Part shown: one piece after another, positions 1 through 7,811 of the stretch
Position numbering within the stretch: the first letter of the stretch is position 1
Layout: each line of letters opens with the position of its first letter
Assembly (NCBI GenBank): GCA_045125095.1
Contig: JBGVMW010000189.1
Location: 1-29,935, forward strand
Length of the DNA: 29,935 nucleotides
Reading direction: 5' to 3'
DNA from: JBGVMW01 sp045125095
Lineage (GTDB): Bacteria > Bacillota > Clostridia > Lachnospirales > Lachnospiraceae
Notes under the pieces: generated by a model
Databases searched by the model: none
The model's input: the letters and a program-made list of their open reading frames with translations, nothing else
Told to the model about the DNA's origin: nothing
Translations under genes and position numbers: made by a program

Positions 1-186
1 TTTGCTACATCGTCTATATATGACCCTCTGAAAACGTCGGCACTTAGGCTGTGTATTTTACAGCCTTAGTGTCCGCTACGTTTGAAGGGAGCGAGAGCGC
101 GTCAAATATAGACTATGTAGTAAGCAGTTATTTGCCACAAATAATTCTGACAATTTACGGATGGTCATCACTTTCGCAAACGCTTA
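1..186. repeat. Palindromic intergenic repeat, copy 1 (left part cut by window edge)
   Basis: This stretch matches 29654-29838 in the same orientation with only scattered mismatches and one single-base indel. It forms a long imperfect hairpin. The arm CTACATCGTCTATAT at 5-19 pairs with 106-120 with one mismatch. An inner stem around CACTTAGGCTGT (41-52) pairs with ACAGCCTTAGTG across a short T-rich loop. The right outer arm (121-179, ending TTTCGCAA) is present, but its left partner would lie before base 1. No open reading frame in it looks real. It resembles a MITE or a large structured repeat; its class is unknown to me. Confidence 0.9.
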
Positions 187-220
187 CTCTTTGATTTATG
201 CGAAAGGGTCCCAAACAAGA

Positions 221-243
221 TTTACATAATATAATTATGTAAA
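221..243. repeat. AT-rich perfect palindrome after ylmH
   Basis: TTTACATAAT at 221-230 is repeated inverted at 234-243 with a 3-base spacer. It lies just past the ylmH stop codon, so it may act as a weak transcription terminator, although no clear T-run follows on the minus strand. A nearly identical palindrome occurs at 14695-14719. Confidence 0.6.
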
Positions 244-247
244 CCAA

Positions 248-1000
248 CTACACATACCGTTCCACCTTCACAAACAGCCGGTTTTTCTTTGACAGATTCA
301 TTTTCTCAGAATAACGGAATTTTCCATATCCACGCACAGACACGACATCCCCCACCTGCAATATCTGGCTGTTAGAGGTAACAACCTCGCCATTCACCAT
401 CACTTTTTCACCCACAGCAAGCTTATCCATACTACTACGCGAGTTGCGAAAAGCAAGTGCCATCATACAGTCTAAACGCTCGGATGCAACACTTCCCGTA
501 ATTTCCTGAAAACGCTGTTCTGGCAGTTCCGCGCAGGTTACTTGACTTACTTTCACTTCCGTATGACGGATTCTTGTCAATTCCATCCTAAGAAAATCAA
601 CCATAGAATCCATACAAAAAACATAGGCACAGGAACCGCTGCAAAGAATGTCACCAACTTTACTGCGGTCTATGCCAGAGTTTAAAATCGCACCGAGATA
701 ATCACGGTGATTTAATTGTTCTGTAAATTTAAGGTGCAAAGGTTCTATCTTAAGAATCTCCACCGGATAGCTGTATTCATAACAAAGGTCATCCGGGATA
801 AACGCTCCAATCTGACGTTCCGCACCCTCATATCCACCAAAGAATTCCACACGAACTCCGGGAATGGCATTGGCTTCCTTCTGAAGAAGATGCACATAAT
901 GCAGATTCATAAAATCTGTAAACATCACAATATCCTTCTGGTATGCCATTCGCCCTAATTCCTGTATACGCTTTACAAAGAGCTGCTCCTCTTTATTCAT
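248..1000 (-). CDS. ylmH: YlmH-type S4-domain RNA-binding protein
   Basis: A 250-residue cytoplasmic protein with the YlmH layout: an N-terminal alpha/beta region, then a C-terminal S4 RNA-binding domain (about residues 170-240, including ERLDCMMALAF, VNGEVVTSNSQ and VGDVVSVRGYGKF). YlmH relatives bind ribosomal RNA or stalled 50S subunits and are linked to ribosome rescue in Firmicutes; that role is known for the family, not shown here. Its ATG overlaps the sepF stop in a TAATG arrangement, so translation is probably coupled. It is the last gene of the operon that starts at 3647. The usual following genes (divIVA, lspA) are not seen before the window edge. Confidence 0.93.
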   Translation of the reverse strand: MNKEEQLFVKRIQELGRMAYQKDIVMFTDFMNLHYVHLLQKEANAIPGVRVEFFGGYEGAERQIGAFIPDDLCYEYSYPVEILKIEPLHLKFTEQLNHRDYLGAILNSGIDRSKVGDILCSGSCAYVFCMDSMVDFLRMELTRIRHTEVKVSQVTCAELPEQRFQEITGSVASERLDCMMALAFRNSRSSMDKLAVGEKVMVNGEVVTSNSQILQVGDVVSVRGYGKFRYSEKMNLSKKNRLFVKVERYV

Positions 1001-1527
1001 TAAAAATTACCCTTTAATGATGGCACATCAAATGCACCACCTAAAATTCCCTGAAAATCACCGGAAATATCTACACTAGGTGGTGTAACAATAAAGATAT
1101 AATTAGAAATCTTCTGCAGTTTTCCATTAATTGCATATGTAGAACCGGAAGCAAAATCAATAATTCTCTGAGCAAGCTCAATTTCAATACCTTCTAAGTT
1201 CAAAACAACTGCTCTGTTGGATAGCAGTGTATCTGTGATTTCTCTTGCTTCTTCAAATGTAGTTGGCTTAATGACAACTACTTCCAAACCAGAAGTTGAT
1301 TTCTTTACTACACGCATATTAGAATTTTTCACCGGTTTTCTTGGTGCATCATCCATATCATCATCGATAAAATCAATCTCTTTTTTCTTGCGAGTATTTC
1401 TGGATGATACTTCCACATCTCTGTCATAGAAACCGTCATCCTCCATATCGTCTTCATCATCGTATCCATCCTCTGAATAATCCTGATTGAGATTTAACAT
1501 ACCTAAAAATTTATCTGTTATACTCAT
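1000..1527 (-). CDS. sepF: Cell division protein SepF
   Basis: A 175-residue protein. SepF tethers FtsZ filaments to the membrane at the septum. The N-terminus (MSITDKFLGMLNL) can form the expected amphipathic membrane-binding helix. A very acidic, flexible linker (about residues 15-60, rich in Asp and Glu) follows, then the compact SepF core (about 80-165) with VVIKPTTFEEAREITDTL, AVVLNLEGIE and FASGSTYAINGKLQKI. The start is supported by GGAGG with a 7-base spacer. It sits between yggS and ylmH, the standard Firmicutes neighbourhood, although no ylmG lies between sepF and ylmH here. Confidence 0.96.
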   Translation of the reverse strand: MSITDKFLGMLNLNQDYSEDGYDDEDDMEDDGFYDRDVEVSSRNTRKKKEIDFIDDDMDDAPRKPVKNSNMRVVKKSTSGLEVVVIKPTTFEEAREITDTLLSNRAVVLNLEGIEIELAQRIIDFASGSTYAINGKLQKISNYIFIVTPPSVDISGDFQGILGGAFDVPSLKGNF

Positions 1528-1545
1528 GTTTATACCTCCATGGTT

Positions 1546-2238
1546 TTATTTACTATAATCTCTTTGTCCAAATATACCAGTACCAACGCGAACCATCGTT
1601 GCCCCTTCTTCAATTGCTACCGGATAATCATTTGTCATACCCATAGATAAGACATCCATAGAAACATTATCAATGTTTTTTGCTTTGATGTCAACAGACA
1701 ATTGCTTTAATTTTCGAAAAAGTATACGATTTTCCTCCATATCTGCTACATATGGTGCAATTGTCATAAGTCCTTTCACAAAAACACCAGGTAATTTCGC
1801 AATTGCTTCCACCAATTCTTCTGTTTCTTCCAGAGTGACACCGAACTTTGTCTCCTCTTGTGCCACATTCACTTCAATCAACACATTGACATTCACGTTT
1901 TTCTTTACTGCCTCTTTGCTGATTTCTTCTGCCAAACGAAGGGAGTCTACTGAATGTATCATATCCACTTTATCTACAATATATTTTACTTTATTTCTCT
2001 GTAAATGACCAATCAGATGCCATTTGATATCCTTCGGAAGCTGTTCTTCTTTTTCCACTAATTCCTGTACCTTGTTTTCTCCAAAAACAGTTGCGCCACA
2101 TTCCATAGCTGTTTTGATATCCGTGACAGGATATGTTTTGCTGACTGCAATCAACGTTACTTCTTCCCGTTGTCTTCCAGCTTTTTCGCAGGCTTTCTCT
2201 ATAGCTTTCTCCACGTCTGCTAAATTTTCCTTAATCAT
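1546..2238 (-). CDS. yggS: YggS/PLPBP family pyridoxal-phosphate-binding protein
   Basis: A protein of about 230 residues, one TIM-barrel domain of the alanine-racemase fold. The PLP lysine is in LIAVSKTYP near the N-terminus, followed by FGENKVQE, WHLIGHLQRNK and the C-terminal SMGMTNDYPVAIEEGATMVRVGTGIFG phosphate-binding region. The family has no known catalytic activity and keeps vitamin B6 and amino-acid pools in balance. I chose the ATG at 2238 because GGAG then lies 9 bases upstream; the ATG at 2247 directly abuts the same site. It is in one operon with the HlyD-like gene (14-base gap) and sepF. Confidence 0.95.
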   Translation of the reverse strand: MIKENLADVEKAIEKACEKAGRQREEVTLIAVSKTYPVTDIKTAMECGATVFGENKVQELVEKEEQLPKDIKWHLIGHLQRNKVKYIVDKVDMIHSVDSLRLAEEISKEAVKKNVNVNVLIEVNVAQEETKFGVTLEETEELVEAIAKLPGVFVKGLMTIAPYVADMEENRILFRKLKQLSVDIKAKNIDNVSMDVLSMGMTNDYPVAIEEGATMVRVGTGIFGQRDYSK

Positions 2239-2252
2239 TTCTGGCATCTCCT

Positions 2253-3647
2253 TTAATTATATAAAATCTCCTTATCTTTAACGGTATTGGCATCCAAAAT
2301 AATATAGTCATATACCGTAAGTCCATACTTCGTATTTGGCTGAATAATACAATATTCTTTATTCTGATACAGAATTGTAATCTGACTAAAGTCAGCATAT
2401 CCTTTATTTACATTATATACACCGGTCAATGTTCCCTTACGGCTTATGGTGTATTCCTCCATCGTATCATCACCGGCTAAACGATCACCTGGTTCAAAGG
2501 CATCCATAGAAACATAATAATCTGTATCTGTCTCCTGGTAGATCTCCGTCTCCACAAATGTAATCTGTCTACTTCCATCATCTTCACGATAAGCCACCTT
2601 ATTGAAACCAGTCTTATCTTCGGAAACAGAAGCATATTCTTTTGGAATCAGATAAAATTCCACATCAGCCACAGCGGAAACCGGAATCTTTAAGCCTTGT
2701 TCTTCCTCTAATAACAGCTCCACTTCAACAAAACGCTCTGATGCATAGCGAATCATACCATTTGTAAATGTAAGTTCTGCAAATAAGCCATCATTTTGAC
2801 GAAATAGTGTAATAGCTGCATTCATCTCTTCGCCATCTTTTTTTATACGCACTGGCACAGTAGTTTTGTCTTGAAGCTCTTCAAAGCGTTCCTCTTCTAA
2901 AGATACCACCACACTCCATGTTTCACCAAGCATTGTTTTATACACAGGATTACCGGATTCCACAAGTTCATTGTCATTTATGTATGTTTTTTCAAATTTC
3001 TTTTCTTCCAACATGTCCTTTGTAACATTCTCACGTGTCAATCCTTCATATCCATCTGTATAATAGACAACAATTCCCGCTTCTTTTGCCATTCCCTTCG
3101 AAAATAAATTGGCATATTCAGAAGAAAGAATGTCAACACTTGCAGATAAATTTGTAGTTGTAATCTTCAAAACTGACTTTTCCAAGGAACTCTTAAAATG
3201 ATAAATGTCATCAAAACAATCAGTGGAAAACTGATTTGTAAAATTCATCACTTCTTCGCGCAATTCTTTCATCTCATCAGCTGATGGATCTAACGCTTCG
3301 CTATTCTCTTCTAAGAGTTCAGACAGTTTTCCTGACTCATCAATGGCATAAACGGTATTTCCAACACCAACCTTATCGCCTTCTTTTGCATAATAATTAA
3401 TATAACCATTCTTCTCAGCATTTGTCACTGTCTCAGAGCGTAAAATTACACCTGTATATGTATTGTTTTTAGCAAGACTTCCCTGCTTTACTTCATACAT
3501 AACTATTTTTTCGCTCTGAAAATATTTTATGCCATAAAAGCCCATATAAACTAATACAACAAAGAAGATGAGAAAGCCAATATCAAATTGAGATCTTCTT
3601 TTATACCGGATGATTTTTTTATTTTTTCGGCCTCGTTGTTGTGCCAT
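2253..3647 (-). CDS. HlyD-like membrane-anchored protein of the sepF operon
   Basis: About 464 residues: a basic N-terminus (RGRKNKKIIRYKRR), one membrane segment (about residues 22-40, IGFLIFFVVLVYMGFYGI), then a large extracytoplasmic region. The part after the membrane resembles the biotinyl-lipoyl-like half-motif of HlyD adaptors (TGVILRSETVTNAEKNGYINYYAKEGDKVGVGNTVYAID). A helical stretch (about 110-180) and a beta-rich C-terminal half follow. No partner ABC transporter or outer-membrane protein is nearby, so an export role is doubtful. As first gene of a division operon, a wall or division role is possible but is only inference. Start chosen at 3647 because GGAGG lies 5 bases upstream; an upstream in-frame ATG at 3662 lacks this. 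Confidence 0.8.
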   Translation of the reverse strand: MAQQRGRKNKKIIRYKRRSQFDIGFLIFFVVLVYMGFYGIKYFQSEKIVMYEVKQGSLAKNNTYTGVILRSETVTNAEKNGYINYYAKEGDKVGVGNTVYAIDESGKLSELLEENSEALDPSADEMKELREEVMNFTNQFSTDCFDDIYHFKSSLEKSVLKITTTNLSASVDILSSEYANLFSKGMAKEAGIVVYYTDGYEGLTRENVTKDMLEEKKFEKTYINDNELVESGNPVYKTMLGETWSVVVSLEEERFEELQDKTTVPVRIKKDGEEMNAAITLFRQNDGLFAELTFTNGMIRYASERFVEVELLLEEEQGLKIPVSAVADVEFYLIPKEYASVSEDKTGFNKVAYREDDGSRQITFVETEIYQETDTDYYVSMDAFEPGDRLAGDDTMEEYTISRKGTLTGVYNVNKGYADFSQITILYQNKEYCIIQPNTKYGLTVYDYIILDANTVKDKEILYN

Positions 3648-3695
3648 AATTACCTCCGCCATTTACTTTGCAAATATTTTTTCCGCATAAGCTTT

Positions 3696-3724
3696 ATTAT
3701 ACCCTCATTTATATGTAAAGTCAA
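3696..3724 (-). promoter_or_regulatory. Sigma-A promoter of the hlyD-like/yggS/sepF/ylmH operon
   Basis: On the minus strand TTGACT (3719-3724) and TATAAT (3696-3701) are separated by exactly 17 bases. This is nearly a perfect housekeeping promoter. It lies about 50 bases upstream of the 3647 start codon and reads into the division operon. Confidence 0.85.
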
Positions 3725-3743
3725 AAAAAACATTTCCTTCCTG

Positions 3744-3749
3744 TATAAT
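3744..3749 (+). promoter_or_regulatory. Possible -10 element for the DUF378 gene
   Basis: A perfect TATAAT on the plus strand lies about 55 bases before the DUF378 start. The matching -35 region (around 3720-3726) is poor and overlaps the -35 box of the opposing operon promoter, so the two promoters could interfere with each other. Confidence 0.45.
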
Positions 3750-3804
3750 TCTAACAACAATCGTACAAACTACTAAGGCAAGTATAAGAAAGTGAGGTTA
3801 CCCT

Positions 3805-4020
3805 ATGGATTCAAGAGGTTTGGATTATTTTGTACTGGCTGTTGTTATCATTGGTGCTGTAAACTGGGGATTTATCGGATTCTTTGGTATTGATCTGGTT
3901 GCATGGCTCTTTGGGAATATGAGCCTGCTTTCAAGAATTGTATATGCAGTCGTTGGTATCGCAGGATTATACATGTTAAGCTTATTTGGTCGTATAAACG
4001 CATTCAACCATTCCGCTTAA
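3805..4020 (+). CDS. DUF378 family small membrane protein
   Basis: A 71-residue protein matching DUF378 (YuzA-like). It has two hydrophobic helices (about 7-33 and 42-60) and the family signature GAVNWGFIGFFGIDLVAWLFG. It is predicted to sit in the cytoplasmic membrane; no function is established for the family. A ribosome site GAGGT lies 8 bases before the ATG. It is the only complete plus-strand gene in the window, standing between the division operon and the convergent cell-wall operon, with its own putative promoter and a shared terminator. Confidence 0.9.
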   Translation: MDSRGLDYFVLAVVIIGAVNWGFIGFFGIDLVAWLFGNMSLLSRIVYAVVGIAGLYMLSLFGRINAFNHSA

Positions 4021-4035
4021 CCGTATAAAGACAAT

Positions 4036-4066
4036 AATAACCCCACGTTTTTATCGTGGGGTTATT
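4036..4066. terminator. Bidirectional intrinsic terminator between DUF378 and the carboxypeptidase gene
   Basis: A perfect 12-bp stem (AATAACCCCACG at 4036-4047 paired with 4055-4066) has a 7-base loop, TTTTTAT. It lies 15 bases after the DUF378 stop and 9 bases past the stop of the convergent gene. The T-rich flank is modest on either side. Confidence 0.85.
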
Positions 4067-4075
4067 GCTTATGTG

Positions 4076-5113
4076 TCACGTATTCTCCTGCGGGTCGCCA
4101 CCTGTATCCTGTAACGTTCCACCATTGATTAGTGACAGCAATTTTGTCATATTGGTATACAAAACCGTTCTATCGTCTGCATTTAATATTACAGAAATGT
4201 AATTATTTCCTGATGCATCCTTACTGAATAAAATCAGACAAGAACCAGCCGCCGCAGTCGTACCGGTTTTACCACCTATTACAGTAACATTTTCAGGCGA
4301 ACGGTATCCACTATTCTCCTGCAAATACTTATTGGTGGTATTCCATGTCACTTCTTTACTTGAACCATCCGCTAATGTATACGTTGTCGTATAGGTATTT
4401 GTCTGAATAATCTCAACAAATTTTTCACTTTTGATCGCTGCATTAAAAATCAAATACAAATCATATGCTGTTGTATAGTGCTCTGCATCTGTTAAACCAT
4501 GTGGATTAGAAAAATGCGTGTTCGTAGCGCCAAGCTTCGCTGCCGTCTCATTCATCATGGAAATAAACTGCTCCACACTTCCACCTACATGTTCTGCAAT
4601 TGCAAGGGCTACATCATTGCCGGAATACATTAAAAGTCCATGAAGTGCCTGCTCCAATGTCAACTTGTCTCCAGCTTTTAATCCAATTACCTGGGCACCA
4701 TCTTCTGTAACCATTGCATTCTCTGATACAGTAATGGTATCCTCCAGATTGCCATACTCCAATGCAACAAGTGCAGTCAGTACCTTTGTCAGACTAGCCG
4801 GATTCATAGACTGGTGAACATTTTCTGCATAAAGAGCTGTATTACTCTTACTATTTACCAACAATGCACTTCCAACTCCACTTAACTTAGATCCATCCTG
4901 TGCAGCAATATCTTCCGTTATAACACATATGCTATCGGAAAATGGTGTTGCAATCGTTCCACCTGTAACGCTTCTGCCTACGAGGTTATATGCAAGTGGC
5001 GCGCCATCTGCATTGTACGCATTCGAAAGTGCCACAGGCTCACTACAACCTGACAGAAATACACAGGCAGCAATGCAAATCATTATTTTTTTTAACTTAC
5101 TTGTACATTTCAC
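4076..5113 (-). CDS. D-alanyl-D-alanine carboxypeptidase, lipoprotein (PBP5/DacA-like)
   Basis: A 345-residue S11-family serine peptidase that trims the terminal D-alanine from peptidoglycan stem peptides outside the cell. All three active-site motifs are visible: NPASLTK (SxxK, about residue 107), YSGND (SGN) and GGKTGTT (KTG). A lipobox, FLSGC, ends the signal peptide at about Cys23, so it should be membrane-anchored by lipid rather than by the C-terminal amphipathic helix of classic PBP5. The start is a GTG inside the last codons of the upstream mgsA-like gene (17-base overlap). It is the last gene of the cell-shape operon and ends just before the shared terminator. Confidence 0.93.
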   Translation of the reverse strand: MKCTSKLKKIMICIAACVFLSGCSEPVALSNAYNADGAPLAYNLVGRSVTGGTIATPFSDSICVITEDIAAQDGSKLSGVGSALLVNSKSNTALYAENVHQSMNPASLTKVLTALVALEYGNLEDTITVSENAMVTEDGAQVIGLKAGDKLTLEQALHGLLMYSGNDVALAIAEHVGGSVEQFISMMNETAAKLGATNTHFSNPHGLTDAEHYTTAYDLYLIFNAAIKSEKFVEIIQTNTYTTTYTLADGSSKEVTWNTTNKYLQENSGYRSPENVTVIGGKTGTTAAAGSCLILFSKDASGNNYISVILNADDRTVLYTNMTKLLSLINGGTLQDTGGDPQENT

Positions 5114-5492
5114 GCCAATCTAAATCTCCTCGTTCAAGCGACTTTATCAATAACTCAGCAGATGCTAAATTCGTAGCCAGCGGAATATTATGAATATCAC
5201 ATAACTTAACAACATTCGACGCATTGATTTCATTTCTTGGTGTTGACAATGGATCTCTCAAAAAAATCACAAGGTCAATTTCATTATGTTCAATCTGTGC
5301 GCCTAACTGTTGTTCTCCACCTAAATGACCTGCAATGTGCTTATATACATGCAGATTCGTCACTTCCTCAATCAAACGTCCCGTTGTTTCTGTTGCATAC
5401 AACTCATGCTTGGACAAAATTCCTCTGTATGCAATACAGAAATTCTGCATTAACTTCTTCTTATTATCATTTGCAATTAATCCAATAACCAT
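5097..5492 (-). CDS. mgsA: Methylglyoxal-synthase-like protein with altered active site
   Basis: A 131-residue MGS-fold protein. Family landmarks are clear: FCIAYRGIL, LYATETTGRLIEE, GGEQQLGAQI, DLVIFLRDPL and NIPLATNLASAELLI. Genuine MgsA converts dihydroxyacetone phosphate to methylglyoxal. By my ungapped alignment to E. coli MgsA from memory, His19 is Asn8, Asp71 is Glu60, His98 is Asn87 and Asp101 is Asn90, while Asp91 (Asp80) and the phosphate-binding threonines (Thr34, Thr36, Thr37) remain. Catalysis is therefore doubtful, although Asp-to-Glu could partly substitute. The gene overlaps rodA by 16 bases and the carboxypeptidase gene by 17, which suggests coupled translation. The symbol denotes family only. 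Confidence 0.85.
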   Translation of the reverse strand: MVIGLIANDNKKKLMQNFCIAYRGILSKHELYATETTGRLIEEVTNLHVYKHIAGHLGGEQQLGAQIEHNEIDLVIFLRDPLSTPRNEINASNVVKLCDIHNIPLATNLASAELLIKSLERGDLDWREMYK

Positions 5493-6625
5493 GAAGTATA
5501 CATACCCCTTTCAAACTTTTTCTGTTGTAATCCTACATTCAGCACCAGTCCCATACCAATAAATAAACTGACAACCGAGGTCAGACCGTAGCTGACAAAC
5601 GGCAACGGTAATCCCGTATTCGGCAACAGCATAGTAGCTACGCCCATGTTAATAAAACTTTGATACCCAATCAGAACACCCATACCGGTGCAAATAACTC
5701 TCCCCGCAAAATCCTTGGCATTTCTGCCAATTAAAATACATTTAATACCAATTGCCATCAAAAGAATTACCACTCCGGCAGCACCTACAAAGCCTAATTC
5801 CTCCCCAATAATAGAAAAAATAAAGTCCGTCTGTGCCTCCGAAATAAAACTACCATTTTTTACAGATACAACTTCTGTATTGTTCAATCCCTTTCCTTCT
5901 AATTGTCCGGAACCGATAGCAGTAACCGCATTCAACTGCTGATATGCATATGTCTGTGCATATTTATCAGGTTCAAGCCACGCCATAATTCGCATTCTCT
6001 GATATTCATGATCCCCTGTAAATATCTGCTGATCCGGTTGCGCAACCAGTCCAAGAAAAATAAAGATGGAAGGTATCGCTATTAAGAGTATCGGCAAAAT
6101 AACTTTATAGCTTAATCCTGAAATAAAAAATAAAGTAGCCAGAATCATTGCTGTTACAATTGTGGTAGACAAATCCGGCTGTTTAAAAATTAAAAGCAAT
6201 GGCAAAGCCATCAGGATAATGGTCTGCATGATCGTCTGAAATTTATTAATATCCTTTCTGTGCTTCATAAAATACTGGGCAAAGAACAAAATTAATAAAA
6301 TTTTACACAACTCTGATGGCTGAAATTGAATAAATTTTAAATCAATCCAACGTCTTGAGCCATTCACTTCATCACCAAAAAATCTTACCGCAAGCAGGAG
6401 CACCAGTGAGAAGATGTAAAATATCCACGAAAAGCGAAGCAGGAATGAATAATCTACTAGTGATACAATAACCATCACTACAAGACCCATACAAATACCT
6501 AGAATCTGCTTCTTCTGCAAACTGGGTTCGGCACTGCCTACAACCAATGCACCAATGGTACAAATGGCAATAAGCAGTATCACCAACGGAAAGCTATAAT
6601 GTTTTAGCTGATATTTCTTTAACAT
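5477..6625 (-). CDS. rodA: RodA-type SEDS peptidoglycan polymerase
   Basis: A polytopic membrane protein of 382 residues with about ten hydrophobic helices, in the FtsW/RodA/SpoVE family. It polymerises glycan strands from lipid II together with a class B PBP. Visible signatures include NGSRRWIDLKFIQFQPSE, ISEAQTDFIFSIIGEELGF and the C-terminal LPNTGLPLPFVSYG. The position in an operon with mreBCD and PBP2 argues for RodA rather than FtsW. Start chosen at the ATG at 6625, with AGGAG 6 bases upstream; an in-frame TTG at 6631 is less likely. Followed by, and overlapping, the mgsA-like gene. Confidence 0.94.
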   Translation of the reverse strand: MLKKYQLKHYSFPLVILLIAICTIGALVVGSAEPSLQKKQILGICMGLVVMVIVSLVDYSFLLRFSWIFYIFSLVLLLAVRFFGDEVNGSRRWIDLKFIQFQPSELCKILLILFFAQYFMKHRKDINKFQTIMQTIILMALPLLLIFKQPDLSTTIVTAMILATLFFISGLSYKVILPILLIAIPSIFIFLGLVAQPDQQIFTGDHEYQRMRIMAWLEPDKYAQTYAYQQLNAVTAIGSGQLEGKGLNNTEVVSVKNGSFISEAQTDFIFSIIGEELGFVGAAGVVILLMAIGIKCILIGRNAKDFAGRVICTGMGVLIGYQSFINMGVATMLLPNTGLPLPFVSYGLTSVVSLFIGMGLVLNVGLQQKKFERGMYTSWLLD

Positions 6626-6649
6626 AGTCAACTCCTATAAACCAGATAC

Positions 6650-6934
6650 TTATTCATCCGATTTTGTAGCATGGCGCATATCTTTGATGGGAATATTCGC
6701 ATATAACGCTGGTACATTCCCATTGGCACCATCCGATTCTGTCTGTGTAATCTGAATATCCAGACCTTCACAGTCAATCTCCATATATTTTGAAATTACT
6801 TTTATAATATCATTTTTGATATTTTCCATTACATCCGGCGAGCAATTTGCACGATCAGAAATTAAAACTAACTTTAATCTGTCTTTCGCCAGAGTACCGG
6901 AAGATTTCTTTTTAAAAAAATCCATCAAACTCAT
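6650..6934 (-). CDS. minE: Cell division topological specificity factor MinE
   Basis: A 94-residue protein. MinE stimulates MinD ATPase and drives the Min oscillation or gradient that keeps the division ring at mid-cell. The N-terminal membrane-targeting segment (MSLMDFFKKK), the MinD-contact helix region (AKDRLKLVLISDRANCSPDVMENI) and the C-terminal beta domain (IDCEGLDIQI, LYANIPI) are all present. GAGGTG precedes the ATG. The gap to minD is only 9 bases. Confidence 0.96.
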   Translation of the reverse strand: MSLMDFFKKKSSGTLAKDRLKLVLISDRANCSPDVMENIKNDIIKVISKYMEIDCEGLDIQITQTESDGANGNVPALYANIPIKDMRHATKSDE

Positions 6935-6943
6935 AATTCACCT

Positions 6944-7732
6944 CTAGTTCTTTCTGAAAATCGAAGTAATTTTTGTCCAGAATGAACTGCCATTTAAATC
7001 AAGCATTGGCACTTCTTCACCCATGATACGTTTACAGATATTCATATATGCCTGTCCAGCAAGTGCATTGGAACCAACTAATGGCTCACCCTGGTTTGTT
7101 GAAATAACAATCTGCTCATCATCCGGAACTGCACCAATTAGATTAATTGCAAGAATATCTACTACATCATCAATAGACATCATATCACCACGTTTTACCA
7201 TATCTGTACGGATTCGGTTGACAATTAAATCTGTCTTCTTCACATCATTTGCTTCCAGCAATCCAATAATACGGTCTGCATCTCGGATAGCGGAAACCTC
7301 TGGTGTGGTAACAACCAGAGCTCTATCAGCACCGGCAATTGCATTCTTGAAACCCTGTTCAATTCCAGCCGGACAATCCAATAGTATGTAATCAAAATCT
7401 TCTCTCAACTGCTCTGTCAACTTCTGCATCTGTTCTGGAGAAACAGCTGTCTTATCTTTAATCTGTGCAGAAGGAAGAAGATACAGGTTCGGGTAACGCT
7501 TATCTTTAATCAGCGCCTGTGCAATACGGCAGTTTCCTTCTATAACATCTACTAAATTATAAACGATACGATTCTCTAATCCCATAACCACATCTAAGTT
7601 ACGAAGTCCTATATCTGTATCAATTAATACAACCTTTTTATCAAGTTTTGCAAGACCTGTACCTACATTCGCTGTTGTAGTTGTCTTACCTACACCACCT
7701 TTTCCTGATGTGATAACAATTACTTCGCTCAT
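6944..7732 (-). CDS. minD: Septum site-determining ATPase MinD
   Basis: A 262-residue ParA/MinD-type ATPase that binds the membrane in its ATP form and recruits MinC and MinE. The deviant Walker A motif is GKGGVGKTT near the N-terminus, with DTDIGLRNLDVVMGLE (switch I), LLDCPAGIEQGF (switch II) and a C-terminal amphipathic membrane-targeting end (FWTKITSIFRKN). The start at 7732 is preferred: AGAGGG lies just upstream and the protein then begins MSEVIVITSGKGG like its relatives. An in-frame ATG at 7765 would add 11 unusual residues. Confidence 0.97.
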   Translation of the reverse strand: MSEVIVITSGKGGVGKTTTTANVGTGLAKLDKKVVLIDTDIGLRNLDVVMGLENRIVYNLVDVIEGNCRIAQALIKDKRYPNLYLLPSAQIKDKTAVSPEQMQKLTEQLREDFDYILLDCPAGIEQGFKNAIAGADRALVVTTPEVSAIRDADRIIGLLEANDVKKTDLIVNRIRTDMVKRGDMMSIDDVVDILAINLIGAVPDDEQIVISTNQGEPLVGSNALAGQAYMNICKRIMGEEVPMLDLNGSSFWTKITSIFRKN

Positions 7733-7811
7733 TTTTCCCTCTTTTCTGCCTTTTGGCTGTTTCAAAATTATTTATATATCATTAATAATATAACATTATG
7801 ATAAACAAACA

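Noticed and set aside
1..186. CRISPR or tRNA-like structure in the palindromic repeat
   Set aside because: No regularly spaced short repeats, and no cloverleaf or TTCGA arm; it is one long hairpin.
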